Source: Nansenia antarctica | Lineage: Eukaryota > Chordata > Actinopteri > Argentiniformes > Microstomatidae | Direction: 5' to 3' | DNA: 64,000 nucleotides | Assembly: GCA_963989245.1 (NCBI GenBank) | Contig: OZ022347.1 | Coordinates: 41,902,558-41,966,557 of the forward strand | Shown here: positions 21,776 to 32,510 of the stretch, in pieces | How the letters are laid out: the number at the start of each line of letters is the position of its first letter | How positions within the stretch are numbered: the stretch's first letter is position 1 | Notes under the pieces: model-generated | What the model was told of the DNA's origin: nothing | Databases searched by the model: none | The model's input: the letters and a program-made list of their open reading frames with translations, nothing else | Program-made: the position numbers and the translations under genes

Positions 21776-21934
21776 ATCTTCCCTGTGTCAGATGTGTGAT
21801 GGTGTCATGGTCGTGCAGGTGACTCAGAAAGTCAACATGACCTTCCTCTCCCCAGAGACAGAACAGGGATGAGGAGGCACAGCCAGAGAGCTGCAGAGTC
21901 TGAACCAGGCTGGAGGCTCAGCCAGCTGTGGCCA

Positions 21935-22127
21935 GTCCATCACTGTTACACCTCCATCACTGTTACACCTCCATCACTGTTACACCTCCATCACTGTTAC
22001 ACCTCCATCACTGTTACACCTCCATCACTGTTACACCTCCATCACTGTTACACCTCCATCACTGTTACACCTCCATCACTGTTACACCTCCATCACTGTT
22101 ACACCTCCATCACTGTTACACCTCCAT
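21935..22127. repeat. 17-bp minisatellite x ~11
   Basis: Perfect units of 'catcactgttacacctc'. Confidence 0.95.
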
Positions 22128-22137
22128 CTGGAGACAC

Positions 22138-22583
22138 TGCACACTCACACACTCCACATCTACACACACTCACACACTCCACGTCTACACACACTCACAC
22201 ACTCCACGTCTACACACACTCACACACTCCACATCTACACACACTCACACACTCCACGTCTACACACACTCACACACTCCACATCTACACACACTCACAC
22301 ACTCCACCTCTACACACACTCACACACTCCACTTCTACACACACTCACACACTCCACGTCTACACACACTCACACACTCCACGTCTACACACACTCACAC
22401 ACTCCACCTCTACACACACTCACACACTCCACCTCTACACACACTCACACACTCCACGTCTACACACACTCACACACTCCACGTCTACACACACTCACAC
22501 ACTCCACCTCTACACACACTCACACACTCCACGTCTACACACACTCACACACTCCACGTCTACACACACTCACACACTCCACT
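22138..22583. repeat. 25-bp minisatellite x ~18
   Basis: Units of 'cacacactccac' plus 'gtctacacacact', varying mainly at the dinucleotide after 'ccac' (gt/at/ct/tt). All frames stay open for 75-bp super-periods because no frame of the unit holds a stop. Confidence 0.95.
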
Positions 22584-22589
22584 CCTTGG

Positions 22590-22770
22590 GGGCCCCCGGC
22601 TTCCCCGTGTGCCTGGTCTGTTCCGCCGCCAGGGCACCTGCTTGGCCGTCCTTGTGCGGGGCCTTTTATGGTCTGTGCTTGCTTGGCTGGGCTGAGTGTG
22701 CTGGTGGTGGGGCGGGCTGGGTGTGTGGGGCGGCGGGGGCTCCCCGGGGGGGGTTGTGGGTGCCCACCGC
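22590..22770. other. GC-rich segment
   Basis: About 180 bp of markedly GC-rich sequence with runs such as 'cccccggcttccccg' and 'ggcggcgggggctcccc'. It differs sharply from its neighbours. No gene recognised. Its boundary with the repeat at 22778 suggests it may be part of a dispersed repeat. Confidence 0.4.
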
Positions 22771-22777
22771 TGGGTAG

Positions 22778-22990
22778 TAGTCGCTCTGTGTAGAGGGCTG
22801 CAAGGGAATTTTCCTGGCTACACATACATTTCTTACAAGATGCAACTCAATGCGCTTCACATAATAAACATTCTCAGTCAATCAATCAATCAATCAATCA
22901 ATACTGACAGAGCCGCAAGCAGGCAAAAGTAAAAACCTGTACACTATGTAGCCAGGAAAATTCCCTTGCAGCCCTCTACACATAGAGCTA
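22778..22990. repeat. head-to-head pair of a dispersed repeat
   Basis: The left arm 22778-22826 and right arm 22948-22990 are inverted copies of 'gtagagggctgcaagggaa' plus 'ttttcctggctaca'. Both match 393-556. A (TCAA)n tract near 22876-22902 lies between them. Confidence 0.8.
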
Positions 22991-23027
22991 CTTCTTTTCT
23001 GACAAGTACTTTTCCGAAAGAGCGTTG

Positions 23028-23174
23028 CACGTGCGTTGTGTTGTAGGTATGACGAAACAAGCGGGAACAGCTTCTTCTTCTGTGGTGTTAAATGGCAGCT
23101 ACACGTGCGTTGTGTTGTGGGTCTGACGAAACATCCGGGAACAGCTTCTTCTTCTGTGAGGTTAAATGGCAGCT
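23028..23174. repeat. 73-bp tandem duplication
   Basis: Two copies running from 'cacgtgcgttgtgttgt' to 'gttaaatggcagct', ~92% alike. Confidence 0.9.
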
Positions 23175-23304
23175 TGCACCCGAAACGCAAACATGCATGG
23201 AGATGTTTTATTCCATCCGGATCGGTCATTAAAATCACTGGGGTCCTAGGGTAAAAAAATATTAACGAGGTCCTCAGGTAATTTATATGCCATCCGGACA
23301 GGGC

Positions 23305-23415
23305 TTAAGAGAGTAGATGAGAGGGGAGGAGAAGAGAGGGGATGAGAAGAGAGTAGAGGAGGGGCGAGGGGAGGGGAGAGGAGAGGGGAGGGGAGGGGAG
23401 GGGAAGAGAGTAGAT
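23305..23415. repeat. (GGGGAGA)n purine tract
   Basis: Purine-rich tandem units, with a small 'gttagcattagcatt' duplication just after it (23422-23477). Confidence 0.85.
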
Positions 23416-23529
23416 GAGACTCACTGTTAGCATTAGCATTGTTAGCATTAATTAACTCACTGTTAGCATTAGCATACGACTGTAGTGGTTTTCAAAGGTC
23501 CGGTTCACTTCGCGCTTGTCTATGGACCC

Positions 23530-23680
23530 GCCCACACACGCACAGACAGACACTCATTCACACACTCACTCACACACACACTCATGCACACACACACACT
23601 CACACTCACACACAGATACAGACAGACACTCACACACAGATAGACACCCACACACACTCACACAGACACACACACACACT

Positions 23681-23730
<50 letters not shown>

Positions 23731-23786
23731 CACACAGACACACTATCTCACTCACACACACACTCACACACACACACACACACACT

Positions 23787-23819
<33 letters not shown>

Positions 23820-23841
23820 CCACTCACACACACACACACAG
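23530..23841. repeat. (CA)n microsatellite complex
   Basis: CA repeat with CT, GA interruptions over ~310 bp. Confidence 0.95.
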
Positions 23842-24516
23842 CCTTTTCTTCTCCTCTTTTCTCACTAAACTATGAACACATTTTCCCCTGACAGGCCGAG
23901 ACCCCGACCATGAGCAGTTTATCTCCCGCTGTGCTGTCAGTGTGATTACCCAGGGTGCACTGCTGCTGTTTATACGCCACCAATGAATGTGATCACCCTG
24001 AACGCCTCAAACAACCCCAACATTTGTTTCTCGTTCAGAATAATATTATATATTTATATACATTAATATGTGGTTTGGCTCTACTTGTTGCACTGCTCTT
24101 GTGAGTTATCGTCCAGATTCCAGATCACAATAATAATCAAAGAACAGATAAAACATTGTTGATACTCTCTCATGACAGTTCAGCACATTCTTACATGAGT
24201 GCGTTAAAGTATTTTAGTTTTACTGTTTACATTATGGTGAAGTGTTACCGTGTGGTATTCAGCTGTTTGTGTTTTAAAATGAATCGGTTTGTGGTTGTGT
24301 GGGCGGTTATCGTCATTTCAGACGTGTTTATCCAATTTGAATGTTTTACTGCCCTTGAAATAACTGTTTCTTGTGAGTCATGAAGACTGCTGCCATAACT
24401 CAACGCAGCATCTGTTAATCAGAAGAATAAAAAACGTTTTCTTTATCCTCCACCAAGTCCTGTAATTCAACACAATAACTTCCTTTTCATTCCATATATA
24501 ATATAATAATATAATA
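23842..24516. other. non-coding, nothing certain
   Basis: Contains one acceptor-like 'cattttcccctgacag' (23879-23894) but no supportable exon. Confidence 0.4.
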
Positions 24517-24662
24517 CGCCATTTCGCTGACGCTTTTATCCAAAGAGACTTACATTTCAGTGAGTGCATACATCTTTCAGTATATATGGTCCCAGCGGGA
24601 ATCAAACCCACAACCTAAGCGTTGTTAGCGCCATGCTAGCACCAGCTGAGCCACAGAGGACC
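24517..24662 (-). repeat. tRNA-derived SINE, near full length
   Basis: On the minus strand: A-box-like 'tggctcagctggtgct', B-box-like 'ggttgtgggtttgattcc', 'gctgggaccatatata', then core 'tttggataaaagcgtcagc'. The clearest copy of this family in the window. Confidence 0.85.
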
Positions 24663-24953
24663 TCCATGTCAGTTAGCGTCAACGTGTTGTTCTCTAAACA
24701 ACAGCAGCCTGACTCTCAGATATACACCTCAGTTCATTCTTCTTCTTCTACCTTTTATTTCTTAACTTGTGTTGTGGATTTCAGTCAGGAGAACGCGGCC
24801 CAGACACAAGGAACAGACCAGGACAAGGGCGCCTCTTCATTTCCATTAACACAATAACAGAGATTGATTCAGAGCTCCGCTCTACCCATCTTGATAAGTG
24901 AAGAGAAACTCGGGTTCCCAGGAGGGAAGAGGCCTGTTGAGAGGCAACGTTGC

Positions 24954-25115
24954 TCTATCTCACTCAGAACTCATTGTGTTCTAATAGAACTATCTCACTC
25001 AGAACTCATTGTGTTCTAATAGAACTATCTCACTCAGAACTCATTGTGTTCTAATAGAACTATCTCACTCAGAACTCATTGTGACCTAATAGAACTCATT
25101 GTGACCTCATAGAGG
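24954..25115. repeat. 35-bp tandem repeat x ~4.5
   Basis: Units of 'ctatctcactcagaactc' plus 'attgtgttctaatagaa'. The last copies diverge. Confidence 0.95.
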
Positions 25116-25212
25116 GATTTCAGAGCGCAGGTTGTTGTGATTGTCAGTGCTTCTGCAGCTCTAATGGAGTCTCAGTCCTCTCTGACACCAACACACAGGC
25201 TGCAGAGGAGAG

Positions 25213-25294
25213 AGAATCCCTTCTTCTGTCTCTGTAGTAGATCAGTATGTAGGAGAAACCCTTCTTCTGTCTCTGTAGTAGATCAGTATGTAGG
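25213..25294. repeat. 40-bp duplication
   Basis: 'cccttcttctgtctctgtag' with 'tagatcagtatgtagg' occurs twice. Confidence 0.9.
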
Positions 25295-25317
25295 GCGTGT
25301 GCATGTAGCAAGACAAG

Positions 25318-25402
25318 TTCCCGCTGGGACCATAACATACTGAAACATGTATGAACTCACTGCAATGCAAGATGCTTTGGATAAAAGCGTCAGCTAAATG
25401 TC
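25318..25402 (+). repeat. SINE 3' fragment
   Basis: 'cccgctgggaccata', 'ctcactgcaatgcaag', then 'gctttggataaaagcgtcag'. 3' half of the family at 24517. Confidence 0.75.
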
Positions 25403-25809
25403 ATATATGATTATGATGATTATTATTATTATTATATTCAGTCAGGAGTGTGTTCGAGGAAGAAAGTATGGTCCCACTGTGCTCAACAGGGGGCTATTCC
25501 ACTAAAGGTGGATCAGTATAGCGGCGATATAAATAAATGCGGCGCTCAGGCAACTCGAGATTGGAATTCAAGCCTCAGGTGATTCCTCGAACGAGGATCA
25601 GCCTTGTGTGATGAGTGTTCACAGAAGACAGGCTTACAAATCTTCGATATGGGCGTGTGCACGCAGACATAAGAAGCCCTGAAGTGTCGATCTGTCGAAA
25701 TGAAGATACTCCACTCTGCAGGGGTACTACATTTGCGCAGCATTCCGAATTATTGATTTTTATGAAGACGGAAAAATAAGATGTAAAATAGTGCAATACT
25801 GCCGCAATT

Positions 25810-25863
25810 AACAAGGCGAGGGAAATGGTTTGGCAAGAAATTGCTGACCGATTAAATGCGTAG
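25810..25863 (+). pseudogene. SANT/Myb-like protein fragment
   Basis: Reads NKAREMVWQEIADRLNA then stop. The 'WQEIADRLNA' block resembles the MADF/SANT-like DNA-binding protein of Harbinger transposons. Too short for certainty. It supports the assignment of the surrounding element. Confidence 0.35.
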
Positions 25864-25959
25864 GTCATACTAGCCCCAGTTATTGTTATATGTTCATATT
25901 TTAATAAATTAATATTACTACTGTGGTGATATCCGCAGCAGGCTTTAAACCGTCATATC

Positions 25960-26042
25960 GCCACAATGGCCTAGTGGTATCGACCGCGGCCACAGGATTT
26001 ATTCGTCATTTTATATCGGTGGTTCAAATCCCTCTTCAGACG
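25960..26042 (+). tRNA. tRNA-like relic
   Basis: A-box-like 'tggcctagtgg' at 25967 and B-box-like 'ggttcaaatcc' at 26021 with near-correct spacing, followed by a TTTTT run. The acceptor arms do not pair convincingly, so this is a pseudogene or SINE head, not a working tRNA gene. Confidence 0.3.
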
Positions 26043-26195
26043 CACTTTTTACTGCATTTCGTTGTCTGAATCTAATCAAAAATCTCATCTAAAAAAGTAT
26101 GTAGGCTATAAAATGATGGTGCAGGCTAATTTACAAGAACTGACACGATTACAATGGTGTTTGAAGCCTTTGCATGAAATCTTCGGTTAAATGTA

Positions 26196-26266
26196 AAAAA
26201 AAAAAAAAAAAAAAACACCTAGTCAAGTCTCGAACACGCAACCTTTGGAACTCCAGCCGGCTGCCT
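26196..26266. repeat. left direct repeat flanking the LINE fragment
   Basis: Poly(A) then 'agtcaagtctcgaacacgca', 'acctttggaact' and 'ggctgcctt'. About 85% like 27267-27342. Confidence 0.75.
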
Positions 26267-27266
26267 TTTTTTAAAAAATCTTTTATTATAAAAATATTTT
26301 TTTAAATACAATCATAGCTATACATATTCATACATGTTCATTTTATAGCCTTCATTGTATTCTAAATTCAAATAAAATAAATTAAAAACCGATAAATAAA
26401 AACAAAACACACCCATACCATTTTGGTATGAGATGCATCCATCTATTATTCCGTCAGTCCTTCATAACCAAGATAACCCTTTAACATAAATCAATAACAA
26501 ATGAATGCAACACAAAAAACATCTTCAAAAATCTAAATCAAACTCCAACCCTCCATCCACCCCCACCCTTATAAACCCACAATCCCTAATAAACAACTTC
26601 TCAAAATCTTTTTGCCCTGTCTTGTGCATCAGTCCCACATTCTTCCTGACCAATCCCTCAAAGACTTTCCACACCGTTATCCACTTTCCCTCAAATCTTG
26701 CTAAATTTCTCCTCAAATAAATTGCATACCTAGCCTGTGATAATACATAATTTAAACACCATATATTCACTCCCCTCCTCTTTCCCTCCACCCCAAAAAC
26801 CACCATCCTCCTCCACTCCTGCATCCCCACCACCTCCACCCCCCAATGCTTCTTCACTAGTCCTTTCAACCTTTCTTCGAATCCCTTCATTTCTCTACAT
26901 TCAAAAAGCATGTGCATTAAGTTCTCATCCTGTATCCCACACACATCACACTCCCTCGAAACTGTTCTGTCTACCTGATGCAACACCACCTTAGTATAAA
27001 CCCTGTTATGCCTGAGCATAAAATCAAAATGTGTACATTCTAAACTATTGTATTTTAAAAATAAATTCCTCCATATGTTCTTCACCTCCAATCCTGGGAA
27101 CACCTGCCTCCACACCTTCTCTGCCGCAGGCTCCTTCACTCTGCTCTCCAACAGTGCCCAGTAGCACTCCTTCACCTTAACAGCTGAGAAGTCCCGCACT
27201 GTTTCCCCTTTCCCTAGTCTTAACCTAGGTAACTCTGTTTGCTCCTTTCCTCTTAACTCTTAACTT
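26267..27266 (-). mobile_element. 5'-truncated LINE
   Basis: About 1 kb of a non-LTR retrotransposon 3' end on the minus strand, ending in an A/T-rich tail ('ataataaaagattttt'). It carries the C-terminal protein fragment at 26525-27199. Flanked by ~70-bp direct repeats that contain half of a tRNA-like sequence. Confidence 0.65.
26525..27199 (-). pseudogene. LINE ORF2 C-terminal fragment (224 aa)
   Basis: An open fragment without reverse transcriptase motifs. It contains 'CDVCGIQDENLMHMLFEC' (residues ~89-106), a CCHC-like zinc-binding module typical of the C-terminal zf-RVT region of LINE-1/Tx1-type ORF2 proteins, followed by an Arg/Lys-rich helical tail. Only the last quarter of ORF2 remains, and the frame is uninterrupted. 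Tx1-clade membership is my best guess from the sequence texture. In intact relatives this region follows the reverse transcriptase and is thought to help bind the RNA or target. Confidence 0.6.
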
Positions 27267-27342
27267 AAAAAAAAAAAAAAAAAAAAGAATCACTTAGTCA
27301 AGTCTCAAACTCGCAACCTTTGGAACTAGAGTCGGCTGCCTT
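27267..27342. repeat. right direct repeat flanking the LINE fragment
   Basis: Poly(A) 27267-27286, then 'agtcaagtctcaaactcgca' and 'acctttggaact', 'ggctgcctt'. Partner of 26196-26266. Confidence 0.75.
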
Positions 27343-27372
27343 AACCACTACGCCAGCCAGACCGCTGTGATG
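27292..27372 (-). tRNA. tRNA-like sequence (SINE head or pseudogene)
   Basis: On the minus strand: 'tggcgtagtggttaaggc' (A-box-like) and 'ggttgcgagtttgagac' (B-box-like), then a run of 20 T. The anticodon arm is not convincing. The LINE fragment sits immediately downstream and repeats the second half of this sequence. Confidence 0.35.
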
Positions 27373-27414
27373 ACAGCTATGCAAGTTGAGACAATTACTT
27401 CTTTTTTTTTACAC

Positions 27415-27565
27415 TCTTTTCTTTATTGATCTATCGATCTATCTATCATACTTTCAAAATATCAAGTTATCTATCACACAATCAAACTATCTATCGATCG
27501 ATCACACTTTCAAAATATCAAATTATCTATCTATCACACAGTCAACCTATCCATCTATCTATCTC
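27415..27565. repeat. (CTAT)n with ~60-bp duplication
   Basis: CTAT/CGAT units, with 'actttcaaaatatcaa' occurring twice. Confidence 0.85.
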
Positions 27566-27850
27566 GTGTGAAGTGGGAACTAATATTTCCTAAAAGAGGA
27601 ACTGTCGATCGGGATGTAGTTTCCGCCTGTGAGCCTTTTTTGACGAGCGTCTTACCATAGCCTGTGTTTTAGCCTGGTCGCGAGCAGGCTAATTATATCT
27701 GACTCAGAAGGAGCTCAACCAAGCAGCGAATTATTTGAGCCACATTGATGGCACCGAACGCAAGCTAACATTTTCGAGGCTTAAAACTTTATCGAGGCGT
27801 AGAACTTTATCGAGCTTCGTGGAATACCCCCCAGGTGTATCAGAGGAGCA

Positions 27851-27927
27851 GTGTAGTGTTGTGTGTAGTAGTGTAGTGTGTACTATAGTAGTGTAGTGTG
27901 TACTGTAGTAGTGTAGTGTGTACTGCA
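27851..27927. repeat. ~22-bp tandem repeat x 3.5
   Basis: 'gtagtgtagtgtgtact' units. Confidence 0.85.
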
Positions 27928-27967
27928 CAATGCTTCTGAGAAGGTAAGGAAAGTCTCAGTTGCTTAA

Positions 27968-28795
27968 TTTGATTTGATTTGATTTATTAGGATTATTACT
28001 CTTCCTGGGGTCCACAGAAAACATCTACAAATAATCATCACAAAAACATCAAACACAGAAGAATAACATCAACATACATAACACAAGAGAAAGAAGCATC
28101 AACAACAAATAACAACAAATACAAATTAGATTAAATAAAAGTCAGCAATGCTCACAGCCTCAGTTGTTGGTGAGCATCACAAAACACATAACAAAGAAGA
28201 ACCGTCCACACAACAATAAACAACAGAAATATAATTAAAACACTCAGTTAGGAGTACCAGCGGTAACTACACAGATCTAATGTCTATGATGTGTTGCTTC
28301 ATTTGCTTTTTGAAACAGATTTCAGAGGCTTAGAGGAAGAAGATGTACTTTATTGATCCCTGAGGGGAAATGATAATGTTTTCACAGGAGCATCTGAGAT
28401 ATTTGTACACTGGGGGGAGAAACTGAGGGAGGGAAATGTTTGACAATTTGGTTTGGCATCGCACCGACTGAATCCATACAACCATTATGCCATCCAGCTT
28501 AGTTTATCGCTAGTCATCAGCTATAATGATATTTAGGAGGGGAAAAAGCATTTGAAAATATATACCAACAAGATCATCTGGTATCTGCAATCCAAGATTG
28601 GATTTAAACTGGAAGTGTATGAAAGTATGCAAGTTATAGTGTTGCTGCCATGACAACCACACGGTGCTGTATTCTAGTTAGATAAAGGTACAAAATGGAG
28701 GTTGAGTATAAGTGTCCAGCCTGTGTGTGTGCTGTGTTCATTAACAGACAGATCAGATGTGTTTTAACCTAGCTGCTGCTGCTGCTTACTCTCTT
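27968..28795. other. non-coding with LINE-tail-like pieces
   Basis: 'tttgatttgatttattagg' (27978) and 'actttattgatccctgagg' (28347) resemble 3' ends of teleost LINEs. The rest is unassigned. Confidence 0.4.
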
Positions 28796-28796
28796 C

Positions 28797-28856
<60 letters not shown>

Positions 28857-28868
28857 ACACACACACAC
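28796..28868. repeat. (CA)n microsatellite
   Basis: CA repeat. Confidence 0.95.
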
Positions 28869-29487
28869 CCACACGCCTCTCCTGGATCTGATACAGGATT
28901 TCCATTAGTCCAGACACTTAATCCTGTGGCGTCGACAACAGCAGCTAATTAGCATAGACAATTACAGCAGCCTATCCACCCCTACCTGTCTCATCAACAA
29001 CCAGAGCCCAGAGTGGACGCCTTGCATTTCAATTAGCCAATTAAGGGGACGCGTGTCCCCTGGTTACCTGCGATACGGTTCACAGAGTTTGAACTTGGAG
29101 TGTGGAATCGTAAAAACTAAATGCATCGCTGCACTATGAGATGTTGTTCTCTGCTTTCTGCTGACTCAGGTGGTTACCTTGTCGTAGAAACAAGAAAGAA
29201 GAGAAAGAAGCAACACTTAAACCTACTAGAAAAGCAAGAAGCAACACTTACGTAAATGACTCAGTCAGAGTCTTCAGAAACCTCAGCCCAGCTTTGATTG
29301 GACAATTAGCTTCCTAGCGGCCGATAAGGCTCATTTATCTAGACACGGGCGTGTCAGTCAAGTAACTCAACCTCAGCTGGAAGTTTCTCCCTGAGGCGGA
29401 CAGACATAATAATTCTGTTGAACATAATTAACGTGTTGAATATAATTCCTGCAAAATCATCCACCTAAGTGATAATGACAAAGAGAA
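28869..29487. other. non-coding, nothing recognised
   Basis: No gene; a small duplication of 'aagcaacacttaa' near 29207-29250. Confidence 0.4.
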
Positions 29488-29691
29488 TAAATAGAGGAGT
29501 AGAGAGGTGATCCATCGTCATGGGTCGCAGACCGTCCCCCCTCAGGGAACAATCACTACCAAACATATTTATTCTACATTTCACATGTTGCTAAAACTTT
29601 CACTAACAACTGGAAGGTTGTTAGTGATTGTTCCCCGAGGGGGATCGTCTGTGACCTTTGAGGATGAATCACCTCTCTACCTCTCTATTTC
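29488..29691. repeat. long imperfect palindrome
   Basis: Left arm 29488-29558 and right arm ~29626-29691 are inverted copies ('gagaggtgat', 'gggaacaatcacta' and their complements). Loop ~65 bp. Possibly a MITE of unknown family. Confidence 0.7.
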
Positions 29692-29740
29692 TTCTTTCTC
29701 CACCCCTCTCCCTTTTATCCTCTGTCTCCTCCCGTCTCCG

Positions 29741-29868
29741 TCAACAACTCTAACTAGCTGACTAATCCATCAACAACACTAACTAGCTGACTAATCCATC
29801 AACAACACTAACTAACTAGCTGACTAATCCATCAACAACGCTAACTAGCTAACTAATCCATCAACAAC
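29741..29868. repeat. ~29-33 bp tandem repeat x 4
   Basis: 'aactagctgactaatccat' plus 'caacaacact' units. Confidence 0.9.
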
Positions 29869-30332
29869 GCTTCCGTTGTGCCGGAAGCTTCTTTGGGAGT
29901 CTCACCCGTCTCTCAGCTTTGTGCTGGGATCAAACACTGTGTCATTCTTAAGCCCATGGTTGACCAATCATCTCCTCACGTTACTTTTACAGTGTGTACC
30001 GTGTGAGTGAGATTCACTTAAATCAGCTTTTATAAAGTAATGTAAATGGCGGCAGGTAGTAATATCCTTCAGGGACAAGTTCAAGGACTTTTAGGCTACT
30101 GTAACTTTTCTTAATTCGATTTTTGTCATGTATGAATTGTGTATCACACACAGTACAGTATGTCTAACATAGATTCATTAATAACATTATTACAGCATAG
30201 CCTTGGGCACAGCTTCCTGACTTTAACCAAAACCTTTAAAAAGGGCAAAAAAAAATAAAAAATAAAACGTTCTTCATCAACATCGTAAGCATAAATCACC
30301 CTTCTTTCTGATGACTTACACCATCTTTTGCT
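29869..30332. other. non-coding, nothing recognised
   Basis: No gene or clear repeat. Confidence 0.4.
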
Positions 30333-30425
30333 GTGTGGGAAGGAGGGAGGGAAGGAGGGAAGGAGGGAGGGAAGGACAGAGGGAAGGAGGGAAGGAGGGA
30401 GGGAAGGAAGGAGGGAGGGAGGATG
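30333..30425. repeat. (GGGAAGGA)n tract
   Basis: Purine tandem repeat. Confidence 0.95.
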
Positions 30426-31059
30426 AGAGAAGCACCAATGAGACGCTGTCTGCGTAGATTAGATTATGTAACATGTTCATGGTTAAGATTGGACGCTGAC
30501 ATCAGGGAATCAGATTCAATCAACCCCTTCGCTGCAAATCGAACCACGTTCAAAGGATTCTTTCTCCTGTAATTGAATTACAGTACGCCTGCCCTTTTCT
30601 CTGACTAGGACTGGATCACCTCGTTGTAAAGAAGTTAAGTAAAGTCTATAAACGCTACGTACAAAAGCTGCCGCTGTCTGCAACTCTGACACGTTCACAC
30701 CCAGGAAGGGGGAGAGAGAGGACAGGAAACGTGATCCAACCCTTGGAAGGTGTCACCTGCTCCTGTGTGGTTTAGCAGCAGACACAGCGACTGCTCCCTC
30801 CAGGCTGTGGGTTGGACAGTAGAAAGGCGTCCTCCCTCCCGTAGACACATCGGCAGCATCGGAGAGACACAAATCGATTTTCTGTGTAGGAAGCAGAGTA
30901 AGAGGAAATGGAGGAGGCCTCCCGTCAGCGAGATGCTCTTATTAATTAATAGTGTGGTCTCAGGAGGCGCAGATCACATGATCTGATTACCCTGGTTGTT
31001 CATCACCACGGGCCAGCAGATAATGAAGGCTGGAGGTGTTTCACACAGTCGACCCCGAA
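30426..31059. other. non-coding, nothing recognised
   Basis: No supported exon. Confidence 0.4.
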
Positions 31060-31222
31060 CCACCCACAGCATTGTTGTGGATCCTCAGACCTCAACCTCC
31101 CACAGCATTGTTGTGGATCCTCAGACCTCAACCACCCACAGCATTGTTGTGGATCCTCAGACCTCAACCACCCACAGCATTGTTGTGGATCCTCAGACCT
31201 CAACCACCCACAGCATTGTTGT
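31060..31222. repeat. 36-bp minisatellite x 4.5
   Basis: Units 'cccacagcattgttgtgg' plus 'atcctcagacctcaacca', nearly identical. A multiple of three, so it is open on both strands; not taken as a gene. Confidence 0.95.
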
Positions 31223-31968
31223 GCATCTCGCTAATGGAGGCCAGAGCTCTCAACAGGGATATCTTCTCTAGGGAACAAGGCCTAGACAGCTACCACCTCG
31301 GCTTTCGAGCTCAGTCTCTCAGCTAGCAATTAGCTAAAAATGTTATACATTTTCAAGGACTCTAGTCTTGACTTGAAAATATTTGCTGAGGTTGCATCCC
31401 TAATGTAAACTGGCAGTACCATAATCTAAAATGAGACTGCAGCCTCACCAAATCTCTTCTTTTGTACATTTGGTACACAATAATAATTCAATAATACAAT
31501 AACACAATAATACAGCAATGTTGTGTACTGGTCTAGTAAACAGCCCAGTCTGGGCAGATCTTCTCCTACATGTGTAAATGAGAGACTCAGGATGGCTGTG
31601 GGGCGACTCTCCATCCACACGCATCATTGGGGATCTGTTTGATGCCACTCTAATGGTGCATGTAAGATCAGGCTGTGATTATCAGATCCATCTCCGTCCT
31701 CATTAGACTGGGCTGTTACATTAGGCCACCTCTGGTGACTCATTTAGGGAGGCAGTGAGACAGGGGTAATGACTCATTAACATCTGTCAATTACCAGGCC
31801 AGAGATAGCCGTTGTCATGGATGTGAGGCTGCAGCTACACACACACCATTGTTTCCTGTCCCCTTTTCACTTGTAGTTCACCTGCTCTTTGGTGCTAGAT
31901 TAAACACCATTTAATCTGTAGTTCACCTGCTCTTTGGTGCTAGATTAAACACCATTGTACACCATATA
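31223..31968. other. non-coding with a 35-bp duplication
   Basis: 'tgtagttcacctgctctttgg' region is duplicated at 31872-31955. No gene. Confidence 0.5.
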
Positions 31969-32510
31969 CAGTACAGGCCAAAAGTTTGGACACACCTTCT
32001 CATTCAATGTATTTCCTTTATTTTCATGACTATTTACATTGTAGATTCTCACTGAAGGCATCAAAACTATGAATGAACACATGTGGAATTATGTACTTAA
32101 CAAACAAGTGTGAAATAACTCTAAATATGTCTTATATTTTAGATTCCTCAAAGTAGCCACCCTTTGCTTTTTTGTTGTTAATAAAATAAAATAAAATTGT
32201 TGTTAATAAAATATATAATAATAATATTAAATATATATATATAATAACATATTATTATTAACACATATTATATTTAATATTATTATTATATATGTTATTA
32301 ACAACAAAAAAGCAAAGGGTGGCTACTTTGAGGAATCTAAAATATAAGACATATTTAGAGTTATTTCACACTATTGTTAAATACATAATTCCTATGTGTT
32401 CATTCATAGTTTTGATGCCTTCAGTGAGAATCTACAATGTACCAAATAGTCATGAAAATAAAGGAAACGCATTGAATGAGAAGGTGTGTCCAAACTTTTG
32501 GCCTGTACTG
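31969..32510. mobile_element. Tc1-family palindromic element, 542 bp
   Basis: Starts 'cagtacaggccaaaagtttg' and ends with the inverted copy, flanked by TA on both sides (the Tc1/mariner target duplication). Arms of ~210 bp are >90% alike; the centre is A/T-rich. No transposase. It looks like a deletion derivative or MITE. Confidence 0.9.

Larger units (their letters stand above)
25489..27832. mobile_element. Harbinger-like inverted-repeat relic
   Basis: Left end 'gggggctattccac' (25489-25502) and right end, as reverse complement, 'ggggggtattccac' (27819-27832). G-run plus TATTCCAC ends resemble fish PIF/Harbinger-type elements. A short fragment at 25810-25863 reads like a SANT/Myb-type protein that such elements encode. 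A LINE fragment and tRNA-like sequences lie inside. No clean target duplication, and no transposase gene. Confidence 0.45.

Noticed and set aside
21785..21830. Exon-like segment with pyrimidine tract, CAG acceptor and GTGACT donor
   Set aside because: Only ~27 bp, no neighbouring exons or protein similarity; donor weak.
21869..22777. 302-codon His/Thr-rich frame
   Set aside because: Runs through the 17-bp and 25-bp minisatellites; the C-terminal part is only the GC-rich segment.
23879..23960. Possible terminal exon after 'cccctgacag'
   Set aside because: Short frame soon stops and no partner exon is visible.
25960..26042. Functional tRNA gene
   Set aside because: A- and B-box-like sequences are present but acceptor and T arms do not pair well.
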